From: Haloferula helveola
Lineage (GTDB): Bacteria; Verrucomicrobiota; Verrucomicrobiia; Verrucomicrobiales; Akkermansiaceae
Reading direction: 5' to 3'
Assembly (NCBI RefSeq): GCF_037076345.1
Contig: NZ_AP024702.1
Span: forward strand, 2,294,001-2,358,000
DNA length: 64,000 nt
Part shown: positions 34,788 to 43,947 of the stretch, piece after piece
Position numbering within the stretch: position 1 is the stretch's first letter
Layout of the letters: every line of letters begins with the position of its first letter
Notes under the pieces: model-generated
Database searches by the model: none
What the model was told of the DNA's origin: nothing
The model's input: only the letters and a program-made list of their open reading frames with translations
Translations under genes and position numbers: made by a program

Positions 34788-36584
34788 ATGAGTTGCTCGC
34801 CCACTCCCCTCATGCGCTACCCCGCACTCCTTCCCCTGCTGTTTGTCGTTTCCCTCCACGCCGAAGTCAGGCTTCTGACCGGTGATGCCAACAACGACAT
34901 CCACCCTGCCTCGGGTTCGATCATGGACATTTCGTCCGACGGCGACCTGATCCTCTTCACGACCTCCGTCAACTCGCTGAACACGAGCCCGGGCATTGAT
35001 CGTGGTGGACTCTATTTGCGGAGCCTGTCCAACGGGACCCTGACATTCATCGAAACCGAGACCGGCGCCTATGTCGGAATCGGCGAAGCGGTGCTCAGCG
35101 ACGACGGGCGTTACATCGCATGGCGGACCACAAGCCACTCCTCGTCCGGAGTTTCAGGAAACTCGAACCACGTCTACTGGAAGGATCTCCAGAACGGAAC
35201 GACCCGGCTGATCACCGCCGGGGCCGAGGAGATATGCCGCGAGCCGAAGATGTCCGGGGACGGACGGTATGTGACCTTCATGTCCGCTTCACGGAGCCTG
35301 CCGGTTTCGGCTTCGAAACTCCCGACCACGGTCGGTCGGCAAGCCGTCTATGTCTACGACAGCCAGGCCGACACCCTGGATGTCGCTTCGCTCGCCCACG
35401 ATGGAACCGGAATCGCGGGCATCGGCTCCGGCGCCGGCGCCTCGATCAACCAGCATGACCTGAGCAACGACGGCCGCTTCGTGGTCTTCAGCTCGGATTC
35501 CGCGAACGCCCACCCGGACCGCACCGGAATGACCGCCGGCTGGCCGAGCATCTACCGTCGCGAACTCGCGACGGGCACGGTCGTTATGCTCAACCGCAAT
35601 GCCAGCGGCACTCCGGTCAACGCAAGCTGTGCAACGCCCGTCGTGAATGCCGACGGATCCCGGGTCGCATTCGGGGTCAGCTATTCAGGCCTGTTGGGGA
35701 CGCCTATCGATGCCAACACTCCGACCGGCTTCTCGACTGATCTTTACGTCAAGGAAGTGGCGACCGGAGCCCTCTGGTGGGGATCCCGGACGACCAATGA
35801 CACCACCCATGGCGTCGGGTTCGGAACACGCTTCGCCATCAATGGCGCGGGCGACGCGGTTTCCTTCTCTTCGACCTCCAGCGTGCTGGTCGCGGAAGAC
35901 ACCGAGGCTGGCGGCGGGCATACGGGACTGTTCGACATCTTCCGCGTCGAACTCGGAGCGGGCGGAGCGACCACCACCACCCTCGTCACCAAGTCGCCGA
36001 CCGGCAGCGGCAACGTCGATCTCCGCTCGGGGCCGTTTTTCCCCGGCTTCGGTGGATACATCGCTTTCACCACCGACCAGGTGGAGGAGATGACCGGCCA
36101 AGCCTCGACCTTCTCACAAGGCGTCGGAGTCGGGACGTTCCCCGGTGGCGGGAGCACCGCCCTGAGCTACGCGACGTGGTCGGCAGTGCTTCCGGCAAAC
36201 CAGCAGGCATACACCGACAACTTCGCCGCCGACGGTGTCGACAACCTGACCAAGTACATGATGGGCATGGACCCGTTGGTTGCCGACCGCACCCAACTGC
36301 CGACGATCATGACGGCGACCGATACTTCGCTTGGCCTGCCGGCGACCGGCGACAGCTATCTGGTCCTCAGCGTGCGGATCCGCCGCAACCTCCCGCCTGG
36401 ATTCGACTGGGTCGTCAGGGCAGCCGACACACCGGCCGACCTCGCCCTCGATACGGGCTCCGCCGTCCAGGTCGGTCCGCCGTTGGCGGATGGGGACTTC
36501 GATATCTACCAGTTCCGCTTCCCGCGTCCGTTTTCCGGGACGCCTGGTGTGGGATTCATGGATGTGCAGATGACCGGACCCTGA
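34788..36584 (+). CDS. Secreted TolB/PD40-like beta-propeller protein
   Basis: A 598-residue exported protein; the ATG at 34788 (or 34812) precedes signal segment MRYPALLPLLFVVSLHA. Propeller blades of the WD40-like PD40 type repeat as 'S.DG....F.S': DISSDGDLILFTTS, LSDDGRYIAWRT, MSGDGRYVTFMS, LSNDGRFVVFSS, VNADGSRVAFGV, INGAGDAVSFSS. The C-terminal part contains DNFAADGVDNLTKYMMGMDP, the verrucomicrobial version of a 'DGxxNLxEYxxGxDP' module before a final beta-rich domain. It lies between direct repeats of the neighbouring opposite-strand gene and may be a recent insertion. Ligand unknown. Confidence 0.82.
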   Translation: MSCSPTPLMRYPALLPLLFVVSLHAEVRLLTGDANNDIHPASGSIMDISSDGDLILFTTSVNSLNTSPGIDRGGLYLRSLSNGTLTFIETETGAYVGIGEAVLSDDGRYIAWRTTSHSSSGVSGNSNHVYWKDLQNGTTRLITAGAEEICREPKMSGDGRYVTFMSASRSLPVSASKLPTTVGRQAVYVYDSQADTLDVASLAHDGTGIAGIGSGAGASINQHDLSNDGRFVVFSSDSANAHPDRTGMTAGWPSIYRRELATGTVVMLNRNASGTPVNASCATPVVNADGSRVAFGVSYSGLLGTPIDANTPTGFSTDLYVKEVATGALWWGSRTTNDTTHGVGFGTRFAINGAGDAVSFSSTSSVLVAEDTEAGGGHTGLFDIFRVELGAGGATTTTLVTKSPTGSGNVDLRSGPFFPGFGGYIAFTTDQVEEMTGQASTFSQGVGVGTFPGGGSTALSYATWSAVLPANQQAYTDNFAADGVDNLTKYMMGMDPLVADRTQLPTIMTATDTSLGLPATGDSYLVLSVRIRRNLPPGFDWVVRAADTPADLALDTGSAVQVGPPLADGDFDIYQFRFPRPFSGTPGVGFMDVQMTGP

Positions 36585-36596
36585 CGAGCGCCGGAA

Positions 36597-38303
36597 TCAC
36601 TCATCACGATCCCCGGCGAGCGTGGGATCGGTGAGTGTCTTGAGAAAGGCCACCAGCGCTGCCTTGTCGTCACGATCGAGACCGAGTCCCTTGCCCGGAT
36701 GCTTGGCGATGTTCGGATCGAGCGTGGGCGACCGGTGGAGCCCGTCCGAGTAGAAGCCGATCACCTGCTCAAGCGTGGCGAAGCGGCCGTCGTGCATGTA
36801 CGGGCCGGTGATCGCGATGTTGCGCAACGACGGCGTGGAGAAGCGATAGCGGTCGGTCTCCCTGCCGGTGGCATGTTCGAGACCGAGGTCGTCATCCGCC
36901 GGCGGCAGCCCGTTGTTGTGGAAACGGAAATTGGTGAAGAACGCACCCGAGTGGCAGTGAAAGCAGTCGGCCCCGCGCAGGCCGAGCCGCGGGTCGTTCT
37001 CGGTCATGAACAGTTCGAATCCGCGCTTCTCAGCTTCGCTGAACTCGGCCTCACCCTTCATCACCCGGTCGAACTTGGAATCGAAGGAGGTGAGCGTGAG
37101 TAGATATTGCTCGATCGCGATCGCCAGCCGCTCGGTCGTGATTTCCGCATCGCCGAAGGCCTGCTCGAAGCGCTGGGGATAGTCGGAAACATCGGCGAGC
37201 TTCGAAGGCAGCTCCTTGAGATCGGAGGCCATCTCACGCGGATCGGCGAGCGGAAGCAGGATCTGGTCGCGCAGGGTCGGCGCGGTGCCGTCCCATCGGA
37301 ACGGCTCGCCAGACTTCCATGCGAGATTGAGCAAAGTCATGGAGTGCCGTGTCGTGCTCTGACCTTCATGACCCTTCGAAACGCGGGCCGGATCGGAGAA
37401 CCCGCGCTCCGGATCATGGCAGGACGCGCAGGACACCTCACCGGAAGCGGACAGGGCGGGATCAAAGAACATTTTCTCCCCCAGCTTCACCCGTTCGCGC
37501 GTCAGCGGATAATCGGTAGGAAGCGCCGGAATGGGGAAGTTGGCTGGCAGGGTGAAGGGCTGGGGCGTTCCGACCAAACTCTGTGGAGCGCTGCCGGGAG
37601 CTCCGGGCGCTGGCATCGACGCACCGGAGGCCTCCAGCTCGAATGCACCGGGAATGGTGCTCCGGAAGTGGTCAACGAGCGGATCCCCGTCCCGCGAGTG
37701 GGTCGATGTCCGGTCAGCGATCCGAAAAGGCGCCGGAAACAGTCGGTCGAGATGAAACACCAGGAGATAGTGGCCATCGTGGCGGATCGGCCCTTCGAAA
37801 CGAAGCGGCAACCGGTTTCTACTATTTCCGTAGTGGTAGGCGAAGGCGGTGTCGCCTGCGGCCAGCCGCCCCTCGACCGCGAGGAAGATGTATCCCTGCT
37901 GCGGATCCCAATGCAGGCCGTTCCGGATCGGATTCAGCGGATGCCCCGCAGGGTGCCGGTTGGGGTCGGCTTCGTTGATGTCGGCCGAAGGACCGAGATG
38001 CAGCACGAGCTCGGAGACCGGTTCTTCAGGCAGCGAAGGAAACCTCAGCACATCCGGTTTTTCCCCGTGGATGTAGGCATGCCATCCGGAGGCGCTGATC
38101 TCGCGGCCGGACCCGAGCGTCAGCCGCGGCTGGTCGAGCAGCAGGTCGACACGCGTGAGTGAGATCGTCTCGCCCGCGGGGGTCACCAGATCCGTTGCCG
38201 GAAGGGTGACCGGCCGGTCGTGCCAGCGGAACTCGACCCGCATGTCCAGGCCGGCGAGCGGCAGGACCAGCAGCAGCGCGATCATGGGCCACGCGATCCT
38301 CAC
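36597..38303 (-). CDS. MbnP-like domain fused to MbnH/MauG-like di-heme peroxidase
   Basis: 568 residues. After a signal segment (1-18), residues about 20-190 resemble MbnP: VEFRWHDRPVTL, ISLTRVDLLLDQPRL, an 'SADINEADPNRHPAGHPLNP' stretch, and GLHWDPQQGYIFLAVEG with W132 in the position of the conserved MbnP Trp region. Residues about 260-568 are a di-heme MauG/CcpA enzyme with CASCH (292-296) and CFHCH (447-451) and GPYMHDGRF. In characterised systems MbnH is a separate protein that oxidises a Trp of MbnP to kynurenine, creating a copper site. Here both are in one chain. The start overlaps the YHYH-sulfatase stop (ATGA), so the two are coupled. Confidence 0.85.
   Translation of the reverse strand: MRIAWPMIALLLVLPLAGLDMRVEFRWHDRPVTLPATDLVTPAGETISLTRVDLLLDQPRLTLGSGREISASGWHAYIHGEKPDVLRFPSLPEEPVSELVLHLGPSADINEADPNRHPAGHPLNPIRNGLHWDPQQGYIFLAVEGRLAAGDTAFAYHYGNSRNRLPLRFEGPIRHDGHYLLVFHLDRLFPAPFRIADRTSTHSRDGDPLVDHFRSTIPGAFELEASGASMPAPGAPGSAPQSLVGTPQPFTLPANFPIPALPTDYPLTRERVKLGEKMFFDPALSASGEVSCASCHDPERGFSDPARVSKGHEGQSTTRHSMTLLNLAWKSGEPFRWDGTAPTLRDQILLPLADPREMASDLKELPSKLADVSDYPQRFEQAFGDAEITTERLAIAIEQYLLTLTSFDSKFDRVMKGEAEFSEAEKRGFELFMTENDPRLGLRGADCFHCHSGAFFTNFRFHNNGLPPADDDLGLEHATGRETDRYRFSTPSLRNIAITGPYMHDGRFATLEQVIGFYSDGLHRSPTLDPNIAKHPGKGLGLDRDDKAALVAFLKTLTDPTLAGDRDE
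36625..36803. repeat. Direct repeat, right copy (within di-heme fusion gene)
   Basis: 179 bp inside the 3' end of the MbnP-MbnH fusion gene, matching 34544-34722 with 5 mismatches. Confidence 0.92.
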
Positions 38304-41300
38304 GGCATGGTGAAGGTGTTGGTTGCGGTGAAATCGCGCCCGCCACCGGCTCCGGGGAAGGTCACGACCATCGTGTAGCTCTGGCCGGAGACGAGGGAAG
38401 AGGCCGAGACGTCGAAGAACGCGACGACTGAGAACTGGTCGGGATTGCCGCTCTCGTCCACCCGGGCGGCGGAAGTCGTGACACCGCCCACGGTGATGTC
38501 GCCCGTGTCCCAGGTGGCTGTTTCCCCACCGATGGTGATGTTGATCGGCCGGACGATGTTGCCGTTGTTGACGTTGATCAGCGCCGGCGCGTTACCCGGG
38601 AGATCGATGTGGACGGTCAGGGTCGTAGACATCGCCGGATTCATTGCCTCATCCTTCGCCACCAGCGCTTCGTAGGCGGCCTCCCAGGCATCGCCCGGCG
38701 AAGGAGGCGTGGTCAGCGTGGTCGTCTCCACACCGTCCGGCCCGAGTTCATACATCTGGTAGGTCGGAACGTCGGCCGGGTCGGTCACGTCCTGATACGA
38801 GATCAGTTTGTACTCCGGCCAGTCGTCCATCATCAGCGCGCGGCCGTCCAAGGCGTTCAGGTTGAACTTCTCCGCCACCACACAGCGGTCCTCCATGTCG
38901 CTGCCCCAGAAGATCGGCAGCAGCGAGCGCGAGTGGATCTCGATCCCTTCCGTCGCCACCGCCACATTGACACCGGTCAGGTCGAGCACGGTCGAGAAGA
39001 GGTCGATGACGTGGACCAGCTTGTCGGTCGTGCCGGTCTGGATGACATCCGGCCCGGCCGCAAAGAACGGCACATGGATTCCCCCTTCGTTGAGTGACCC
39101 TTTCGCTGCGGCGATCCCGCCGGCCGGATCCTGGTCGACCTGGCCCGGCGTTCCATTGTCGCCGACGACAATCACGTTGGTCGTGGAGAGATCTACGGCT
39201 GCCAGCAGACGGCCGATCTCGGTATCGAGCGCTTCGAGCATCCGGATGTAGAGGTCGAGATTCGTATTGCCGGTGGTCGAGTAACCGCCGGGAGGCGCGA
39301 GCGACGCGGGCGGATCGTGGAAGGGATCATGCGGGGCATTGAAGCCCATCCACACGACCCACGGGTCCGATCCCTGGCTGGCGATGAAGGACACCGCCTC
39401 ATCCACCTGCGCGGTGGTCGCATAGGTGGTGACCGTGGTCCCCGAGTCAGTCAGCACGCCGTTCTCGATCTCGATGCGGGTCCAGCTCTCGTAGTCCGAT
39501 ACCGCTCCTTGGAGGGTGCCCGAGAAGTTCGGCCAACCGCCGGTGTCGCGCGGCCCGGTATTCCCCGATCCGAGGTGCCACTTGCCGAAGGAGGCGAGAC
39601 CGTACTCCGGCGCCATCGTCGAAATGATCTCGGGAAAGGTCAGTTCGGAGTCAGGCAGGGTCGAATCGGCCTGCGGATTGCCGACGCCGTGCTGGTACGG
39701 CTGGCGTCCGGTGAGCATGGTGGCCCGGGTCGGCGAGCAAATCGGCTGCGCGTAGCCGCGGGTGAAGAGCAGCCCGGCCGATGCCAGCGAGTCGAGCGTC
39801 GGCATGTTCGCGAGCTCGGCGCCGGGGCTCGTGTTGTAGAGCGATGAGGCATCGATTCCCCAGTCGTCGAGGATCAGCAGCAGGACGTTGTGCCGCGGTG
39901 GCGTGGGCACCGCCGAGGGATCGTAGTCGAAGCCGGTATCGTCGAAGGATGCCAGCGATTCGAATTCCACCCGGTAGAACTGCCGGTCATCGGTCGAGGC
40001 ACGGCCACCATCGGTCGCCGAAGTCGCGGCGTCGGCACCCGTCGCCTTCACCACCGGCTCCCACCCTTCCTCGACGAGTCCGTCGTTTCTCTCGACGACG
40101 TAGGTTCCGCCCTCAAGAGAACTCCACACCAGGGTCACGTCGCCGCTTCCGGAATCGACCGACAGTCCCGGGGATCCCATCGGCTTTTCCGGGCCTCCTT
40201 CCCACAGCGTTTCCGCCGTGCCGGGAATGGTGGCGACATTGCCCCCGGTCGGATCGCCGAAATAGAAGCGCGAGAGGTTGTAGGGAAACACCGGTGTACC
40301 GTCGGGCGCGATGTTGGTGAAGTAGGCCCACGTTCCCGCCGGAAAGTCGGGCGTCACGCAGAAGCGGACGTTGTACTCGTTGAGATCGAAGTCGGTGCCG
40401 AGCACGAGGCCGAGGTCGCCCTTGTAGGCGTAGTCCTCGAGGTAGTGGCCGATCGGAAAGTTGGCCGAGACCGCCGGACCATACTGCGCCGCGCCGGCGA
40501 TCTGCGCGCGACCGTTCCGGACGGCCCACTCGGGGATGGTCGTGCGGCCGGTCACGGCGAGGTTGGTCGACCCGTTGGTGCCGTCGCGCCGTTGGTAGCC
40601 GGTGATCATCCGGCGCACGGGAGATGCCGGATCGAGCCGATCGGAAAAACCATAAGGCCCGTAGATCGGCAAGCCGTCGGCCACCCAGCCGAGGATCGGT
40701 GAGTGGTTGCCGTTGAAACTCTCGGTGTAGAGATGGGTGGTGATGTCGTAGGTCACCGAGTCGCCGAGCATGTGGCGAAGGCCCGGCGGGTTGGCGTGGT
40801 AGTGGTGGTTGTTGCCGGCCTGGTGGGCGAAGGCGGGATCGAAGGTGTCCCCTTCGTTGACGTAGGCGTCGCGATTCCAGACGTCATCCCCGACGACTCC
40901 CGCCGGCGAACCCGGCTGCTGGTCCTGTCCCGCGGAGGTGTCGTATGAAAACGCATCGCGCGAATCGAAGACCGACACGCCGTCGACAAACATGCCGATG
41001 GTCCCCAGCCCCGTGCCCACCTTCGGAAAAATCGAAACGTCGGGCGTTTTGGGAATTCGGAAGAGGGCCGCACGGTTCGACGGGTAATTGGGGAACAGGT
41101 TCCCGTTTCCACCATACCAAGGGCCCATCACGTGAAAGCCGAGCCCGGTCGAGCGAACGTAGAGATCCGTCGAAGTCGCCGCGATCTCATGCACTCCCGC
41201 GTAGGTCGGCGATGCCTGGGTTCCGGCGCCGCGCGACCAGGTCGTGACCGGAGTCTGTGCCGCCGCGTCATCATTGTCGCGGTAGATCCGCGCGTAGCGC

Positions 41301-41386
41301 CCGGAAAGCTCGGTGATCCATGAATCAACGAGCGGCTCGGCAGAGGCGGCGATGGTCAGAAGTGAAAGGACGAGAATGGGTTTCAT
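38300..41386 (-). CDS. YHYH-domain and sulfatase fusion protein
   Basis: A 1028-residue exported protein (signal MKPILVLSLLTIAASA). Residues about 50-390 are a YHYH domain: NNHHYHANPPGLRHMLGD (His cluster at 194-197), then NGNHSPILGWVADGLPIYGPYG and a second part with FPIGHYLEDYAY and FCVTPDFPAGTWAYF. A linker module (about 405-480) with VVERNDGLVEEGW ... DRQFYRVEF follows. Residues about 497-900 are a sulfatase with LILDDWG, the formylglycine motif CSPTR (C550-R554) and FGKWHLGSGN. The last 120 residues are beta-rich. Its stop overlaps the start of the MbnP-MbnH fusion. The combination suggests copper-linked chemistry beside sulfate ester cleavage; this is inference. Confidence 0.88.
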   Translation of the reverse strand: MKPILVLSLLTIAASAEPLVDSWITELSGRYARIYRDNDDAAAQTPVTTWSRGAGTQASPTYAGVHEIAATSTDLYVRSTGLGFHVMGPWYGGNGNLFPNYPSNRAALFRIPKTPDVSIFPKVGTGLGTIGMFVDGVSVFDSRDAFSYDTSAGQDQQPGSPAGVVGDDVWNRDAYVNEGDTFDPAFAHQAGNNHHYHANPPGLRHMLGDSVTYDITTHLYTESFNGNHSPILGWVADGLPIYGPYGFSDRLDPASPVRRMITGYQRRDGTNGSTNLAVTGRTTIPEWAVRNGRAQIAGAAQYGPAVSANFPIGHYLEDYAYKGDLGLVLGTDFDLNEYNVRFCVTPDFPAGTWAYFTNIAPDGTPVFPYNLSRFYFGDPTGGNVATIPGTAETLWEGGPEKPMGSPGLSVDSGSGDVTLVWSSLEGGTYVVERNDGLVEEGWEPVVKATGADAATSATDGGRASTDDRQFYRVEFESLASFDDTGFDYDPSAVPTPPRHNVLLLILDDWGIDASSLYNTSPGAELANMPTLDSLASAGLLFTRGYAQPICSPTRATMLTGRQPYQHGVGNPQADSTLPDSELTFPEIISTMAPEYGLASFGKWHLGSGNTGPRDTGGWPNFSGTLQGAVSDYESWTRIEIENGVLTDSGTTVTTYATTAQVDEAVSFIASQGSDPWVVWMGFNAPHDPFHDPPASLAPPGGYSTTGNTNLDLYIRMLEALDTEIGRLLAAVDLSTTNVIVVGDNGTPGQVDQDPAGGIAAAKGSLNEGGIHVPFFAAGPDVIQTGTTDKLVHVIDLFSTVLDLTGVNVAVATEGIEIHSRSLLPIFWGSDMEDRCVVAEKFNLNALDGRALMMDDWPEYKLISYQDVTDPADVPTYQMYELGPDGVETTTLTTPPSPGDAWEAAYEALVAKDEAMNPAMSTTLTVHIDLPGNAPALINVNNGNIVRPINITIGGETATWDTGDITVGGVTTSAARVDESGNPDQFSVVAFFDVSASSLVSGQSYTMVVTFPGAGGGRDFTATNTFTMP

Positions 41387-41480
41387 CGGATCCAGGGTTG
41401 TGAAAAGCGAACCCCACAGCACGTCGCCGGGTTGCCCTTGCAAATGTTAAGAGATTGTAAGCCCGCTACGCCGAGAGCCT

Positions 41481-42140
41481 TCAATGCCAGCTCGAGATGC
41501 GGTCGAGCGGGAGCTTGGTGATGTCGGGGACTTGGCAGTCGGGTGACGGGTGGCCGACGACGAGCAGCAGGAACGGCTTCTCGTCGGCGGGCCGGTCGAG
41601 GATCTCATTGAGGAACTTCATCGGGCTGGGCGTGTGGGTCAGCGTCGCGAGTCCGGCTTCGTGCAGCGCGGCGATCAGAAACCCGGTGGCAATGCCGACC
41701 GATTCCTTCGGGTAGTAGGTTCGTGTCTCGCGGCCTTGCTCATCGGTCGTCCGTGACTTCTGGAAGATCGCGATCAGCACCGGCGCGGTTTCGAGAAACG
41801 GCTTCGAGGCATCGGTGCCGAGCGGCGCGAGGGTCTCCAACCAGTCATCAGGTGCGCGGCCGCCATAAAACTCCCGCTCCTCCGCTTCGGCCGCTTCACG
41901 GATCCGGCGTTTCGTTTCCGCACCACGCACCACCGCGAAATGCCATGGCTGAAGGTTCGCTCCATTCGGTGCGCTCCCTGCCGCGAGCAGGCATTGCTCG
42001 ATCACCTCCTGCGGCACCTCATCGGCGGCGAAGTCACGGACGCTCCGACGTTGCCGCAAGCGGGCACCATAATCCCTCGCGCGCTCGATCATCTCCGCAT
42101 CCGGTCGGTGGAGATGATTCAGGGGAATCCTCGGCTTCAT
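41481..42140 (-). CDS. Nitroreductase family FMN oxidoreductase
   Basis: 219 residues of the nitroreductase fold, FMN-dependent and usually dimeric. Visible family features are the phosphate-contacting RQRRSVRDF near the N-terminus, [16 protein letters not shown] (FMN and substrate site) and the C-terminal [17 protein letters not shown]. The ATG at 42140 gives [10 protein letters not shown]; upstream codons look unlike the family. The order (N-terminal extension [11 protein letters not shown]) resembles the iodotyrosine deiodinase/BluB-like branch, but the true substrate is not known. It is 69 bp downstream of a sulfatase gene on the same strand. Confidence 0.9.
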   Translation of the reverse strand: MKPRIPLNHLHRPDAEMIERARDYGARLRQRRSVRDFAADEVPQEVIEQCLLAAGSAPNGANLQPWHFAVVRGAETKRRIREAAEAEEREFYGGRAPDDWLETLAPLGTDASKPFLETAPVLIAIFQKSRTTDEQGRETRTYYPKESVGIATGFLIAALHEAGLATLTHTPSPMKFLNEILDRPADEKPFLLLVVGHPSPDCQVPDITKLPLDRISSWH

Positions 42141-42209
42141 GAGCCAAGGGCGATAGCAGGTGAATACCGGCAGGCCAATCACCGGACTTCCGAAACCCAC
42201 AAGGTGGCC

Positions 42210-43646
42210 TCACTCGGTCCGCTCGGTGCCCTTGATCGGCTTGCCTTCCCAGTACCATTCGCCGTCGCGATTCTCGAGGATGCGGCCACCGGATCCCTTC
42301 ACGTGCTTGGCCTCCTTCTTCGGCAGCGATTCACGAAGGCGCTCGACGGCTTTCCGGTTGGCCGGGTCATCGACCACGTTCCGCCACTCGTTGGGGTCGG
42401 ACTCGTGATCGTACAGTTCCTCGGAGCCATCGGCATAGCGGATGTATCGCCAACGTCGGTCGCGGACCGAGTGGTTGCCCGGGTTCTGCGTCGTCACCGC
42501 GGGACGGCGCGAGGTCGAGACATCCTCGAGCTGGGGACGGAGCGAAAGTCCGTCCAAGCCGTCCACCGCATCGAGCCCGCAGAGGTCGACGAGGGTCGGG
42601 TAGATGTCGACCAGCTCAACAGGTTCCGCGCACTTCTGACCCGCCGGGATTTTCGGGCCGCTCATGATCAACGGCACGTGGGTCGAGCGCTCCCAGAGCG
42701 TGTTCTTGCCACTGATGTCCTTCTCGCCGAGGTGCCAGCCATGGTCGGAAAAGAGGACTACAATCGTGTTGTCCGCATGCGGCGACTTGCGGAGCGCGTC
42801 GAGCACGCGGCCGACCTGCGAGTCGACGAACGAGGTTGATGCGAGGTAGGCCTGCACCAAAGGCTTCCACTGACCGGACTCCTTCAGCCACGGCAGTCTC
42901 GGCTCGGGCAGTCGCCAGTGGAGGTACCATTCGAACTCCGGCACATCCTCTCGATCATTCTCCAGCCACGGGGGAAGTTGGAGCGTCTCGATCGGATAGA
43001 GATCGAACCACTCCTGCGAAGCGTAGCACGGCACGTGCGGACGCCCGAATCCGACCCCGAGGAAGAACGGCACTCCGTCCGACTTCGCGCTCAGATACTC
43101 GACCGCCCAACTGGCGATCTCGTAGTCGTTCTGCTGCTCGTCCTTTTCCGGAAACACTCCCCAGTCGACCAGTTTGGCCGGCGACGGGGTGTCGACGATC
43201 TTCTTCGCGGGAAAGGGCCCGAAGGTGCACGGCGGGCCGTATTCGTCGAACTCGGCGGCCCGGTCCTTCTTCGGTGGGAAGACATGGTAGATCTTTCCCC
43301 CGAGAGCGGTCCTGTAGTCGGCCCGCCGAAAAGCCTGCGGCAGCGAAACGAGATCACGAAGCTCGGGCACCGAGCGGAACCACGGGGCGAGGTTATAGAC
43401 GCCGGTGGTGGTCGGACGCCGGCCAGTCATCAGCGCGGTGCGTGAGGAATTGCAGAGCGACGCCTGGGTGTGGGCGTTCGAGAACAGGGTGCCGCTGCGG
43501 GCGAGACGGTCCATGTTCGGCGTCTGCACCTGCGGGTGTCCGCCGAGGCAGCCGATCCAATCATTGAGGTCGTCGACACCGATCAGGAGCACGTTCTGCG
43601 CGCTGGCGAATCCGGCGAGCAGGAGGGAAAGGACGGGCAGTTTCAT
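42210..43646 (-). CDS. Sulfatase with atypical CNSSR motif
   Basis: A 478-residue secreted protein (signal MKLPVLSLLLAGFASA) of the iduronate-2-sulfatase-like group: LIGVDDLNDWIGCLGGHPQV, then the active-site region QASLCNSSRTALMTGRRPTT, and FSDHGWHLGEK later. The formylglycine motif normally reads C-x-P-x-R; here it is C65-N-S-S-R69, with Ser in place of Pro. The metal-binding Asps and the DHGWHLGE segment are kept. Either its activating enzyme tolerates the change or the Cys is poorly converted. Probably acts on sulfated glycans. Confidence 0.9.
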   Translation of the reverse strand: MKLPVLSLLLAGFASAQNVLLIGVDDLNDWIGCLGGHPQVQTPNMDRLARSGTLFSNAHTQASLCNSSRTALMTGRRPTTTGVYNLAPWFRSVPELRDLVSLPQAFRRADYRTALGGKIYHVFPPKKDRAAEFDEYGPPCTFGPFPAKKIVDTPSPAKLVDWGVFPEKDEQQNDYEIASWAVEYLSAKSDGVPFFLGVGFGRPHVPCYASQEWFDLYPIETLQLPPWLENDREDVPEFEWYLHWRLPEPRLPWLKESGQWKPLVQAYLASTSFVDSQVGRVLDALRKSPHADNTIVVLFSDHGWHLGEKDISGKNTLWERSTHVPLIMSGPKIPAGQKCAEPVELVDIYPTLVDLCGLDAVDGLDGLSLRPQLEDVSTSRRPAVTTQNPGNHSVRDRRWRYIRYADGSEELYDHESDPNEWRNVVDDPANRKAVERLRESLPKKEAKHVKGSGGRILENRDGEWYWEGKPIKGTERTE

Positions 43647-43947
43647 TGGGAGATGGAAACGGCACTACTCGCGGTGCCGCCAGAATATTTCCGATTCAAC
43701 TGCGGATCGCAGGCCGCTGGTTACTACTGGACTCCGCCTTGCAGATGGCTGCGCGTCTGGACTTGGAAACACCACGGAACAAACGGAATCCACTGATGAA
43801 TCAAGTTCCTCATTTCCGTGTGATCCGTGCCTTCCGTGGTCTCATCGTCGCCCGTCTGCCGGACAGGCTGCGCGAGGTCACCGACAGATCCTTGGTGCGG
43901 CGGCGTATCCGCGCTACAAGTCCATCGTCGACTCGACTCTATACGCC
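43647..43947. other. Gene-free stretch with a degenerate inverted repeat
   Basis: No gene is seen between the divergent sulfatase and the DUF6288 gene; promoters of both should lie here. Positions 43771-43843 contain an imperfect inverted repeat: ACCACGGAACAAACGGAA on one side and TTCCGTGTGATCCGTG...CCGTGGT on the other. It resembles a dispersed 'CACGGA' repeat family known from many environmental genomes. Confidence 0.5.
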
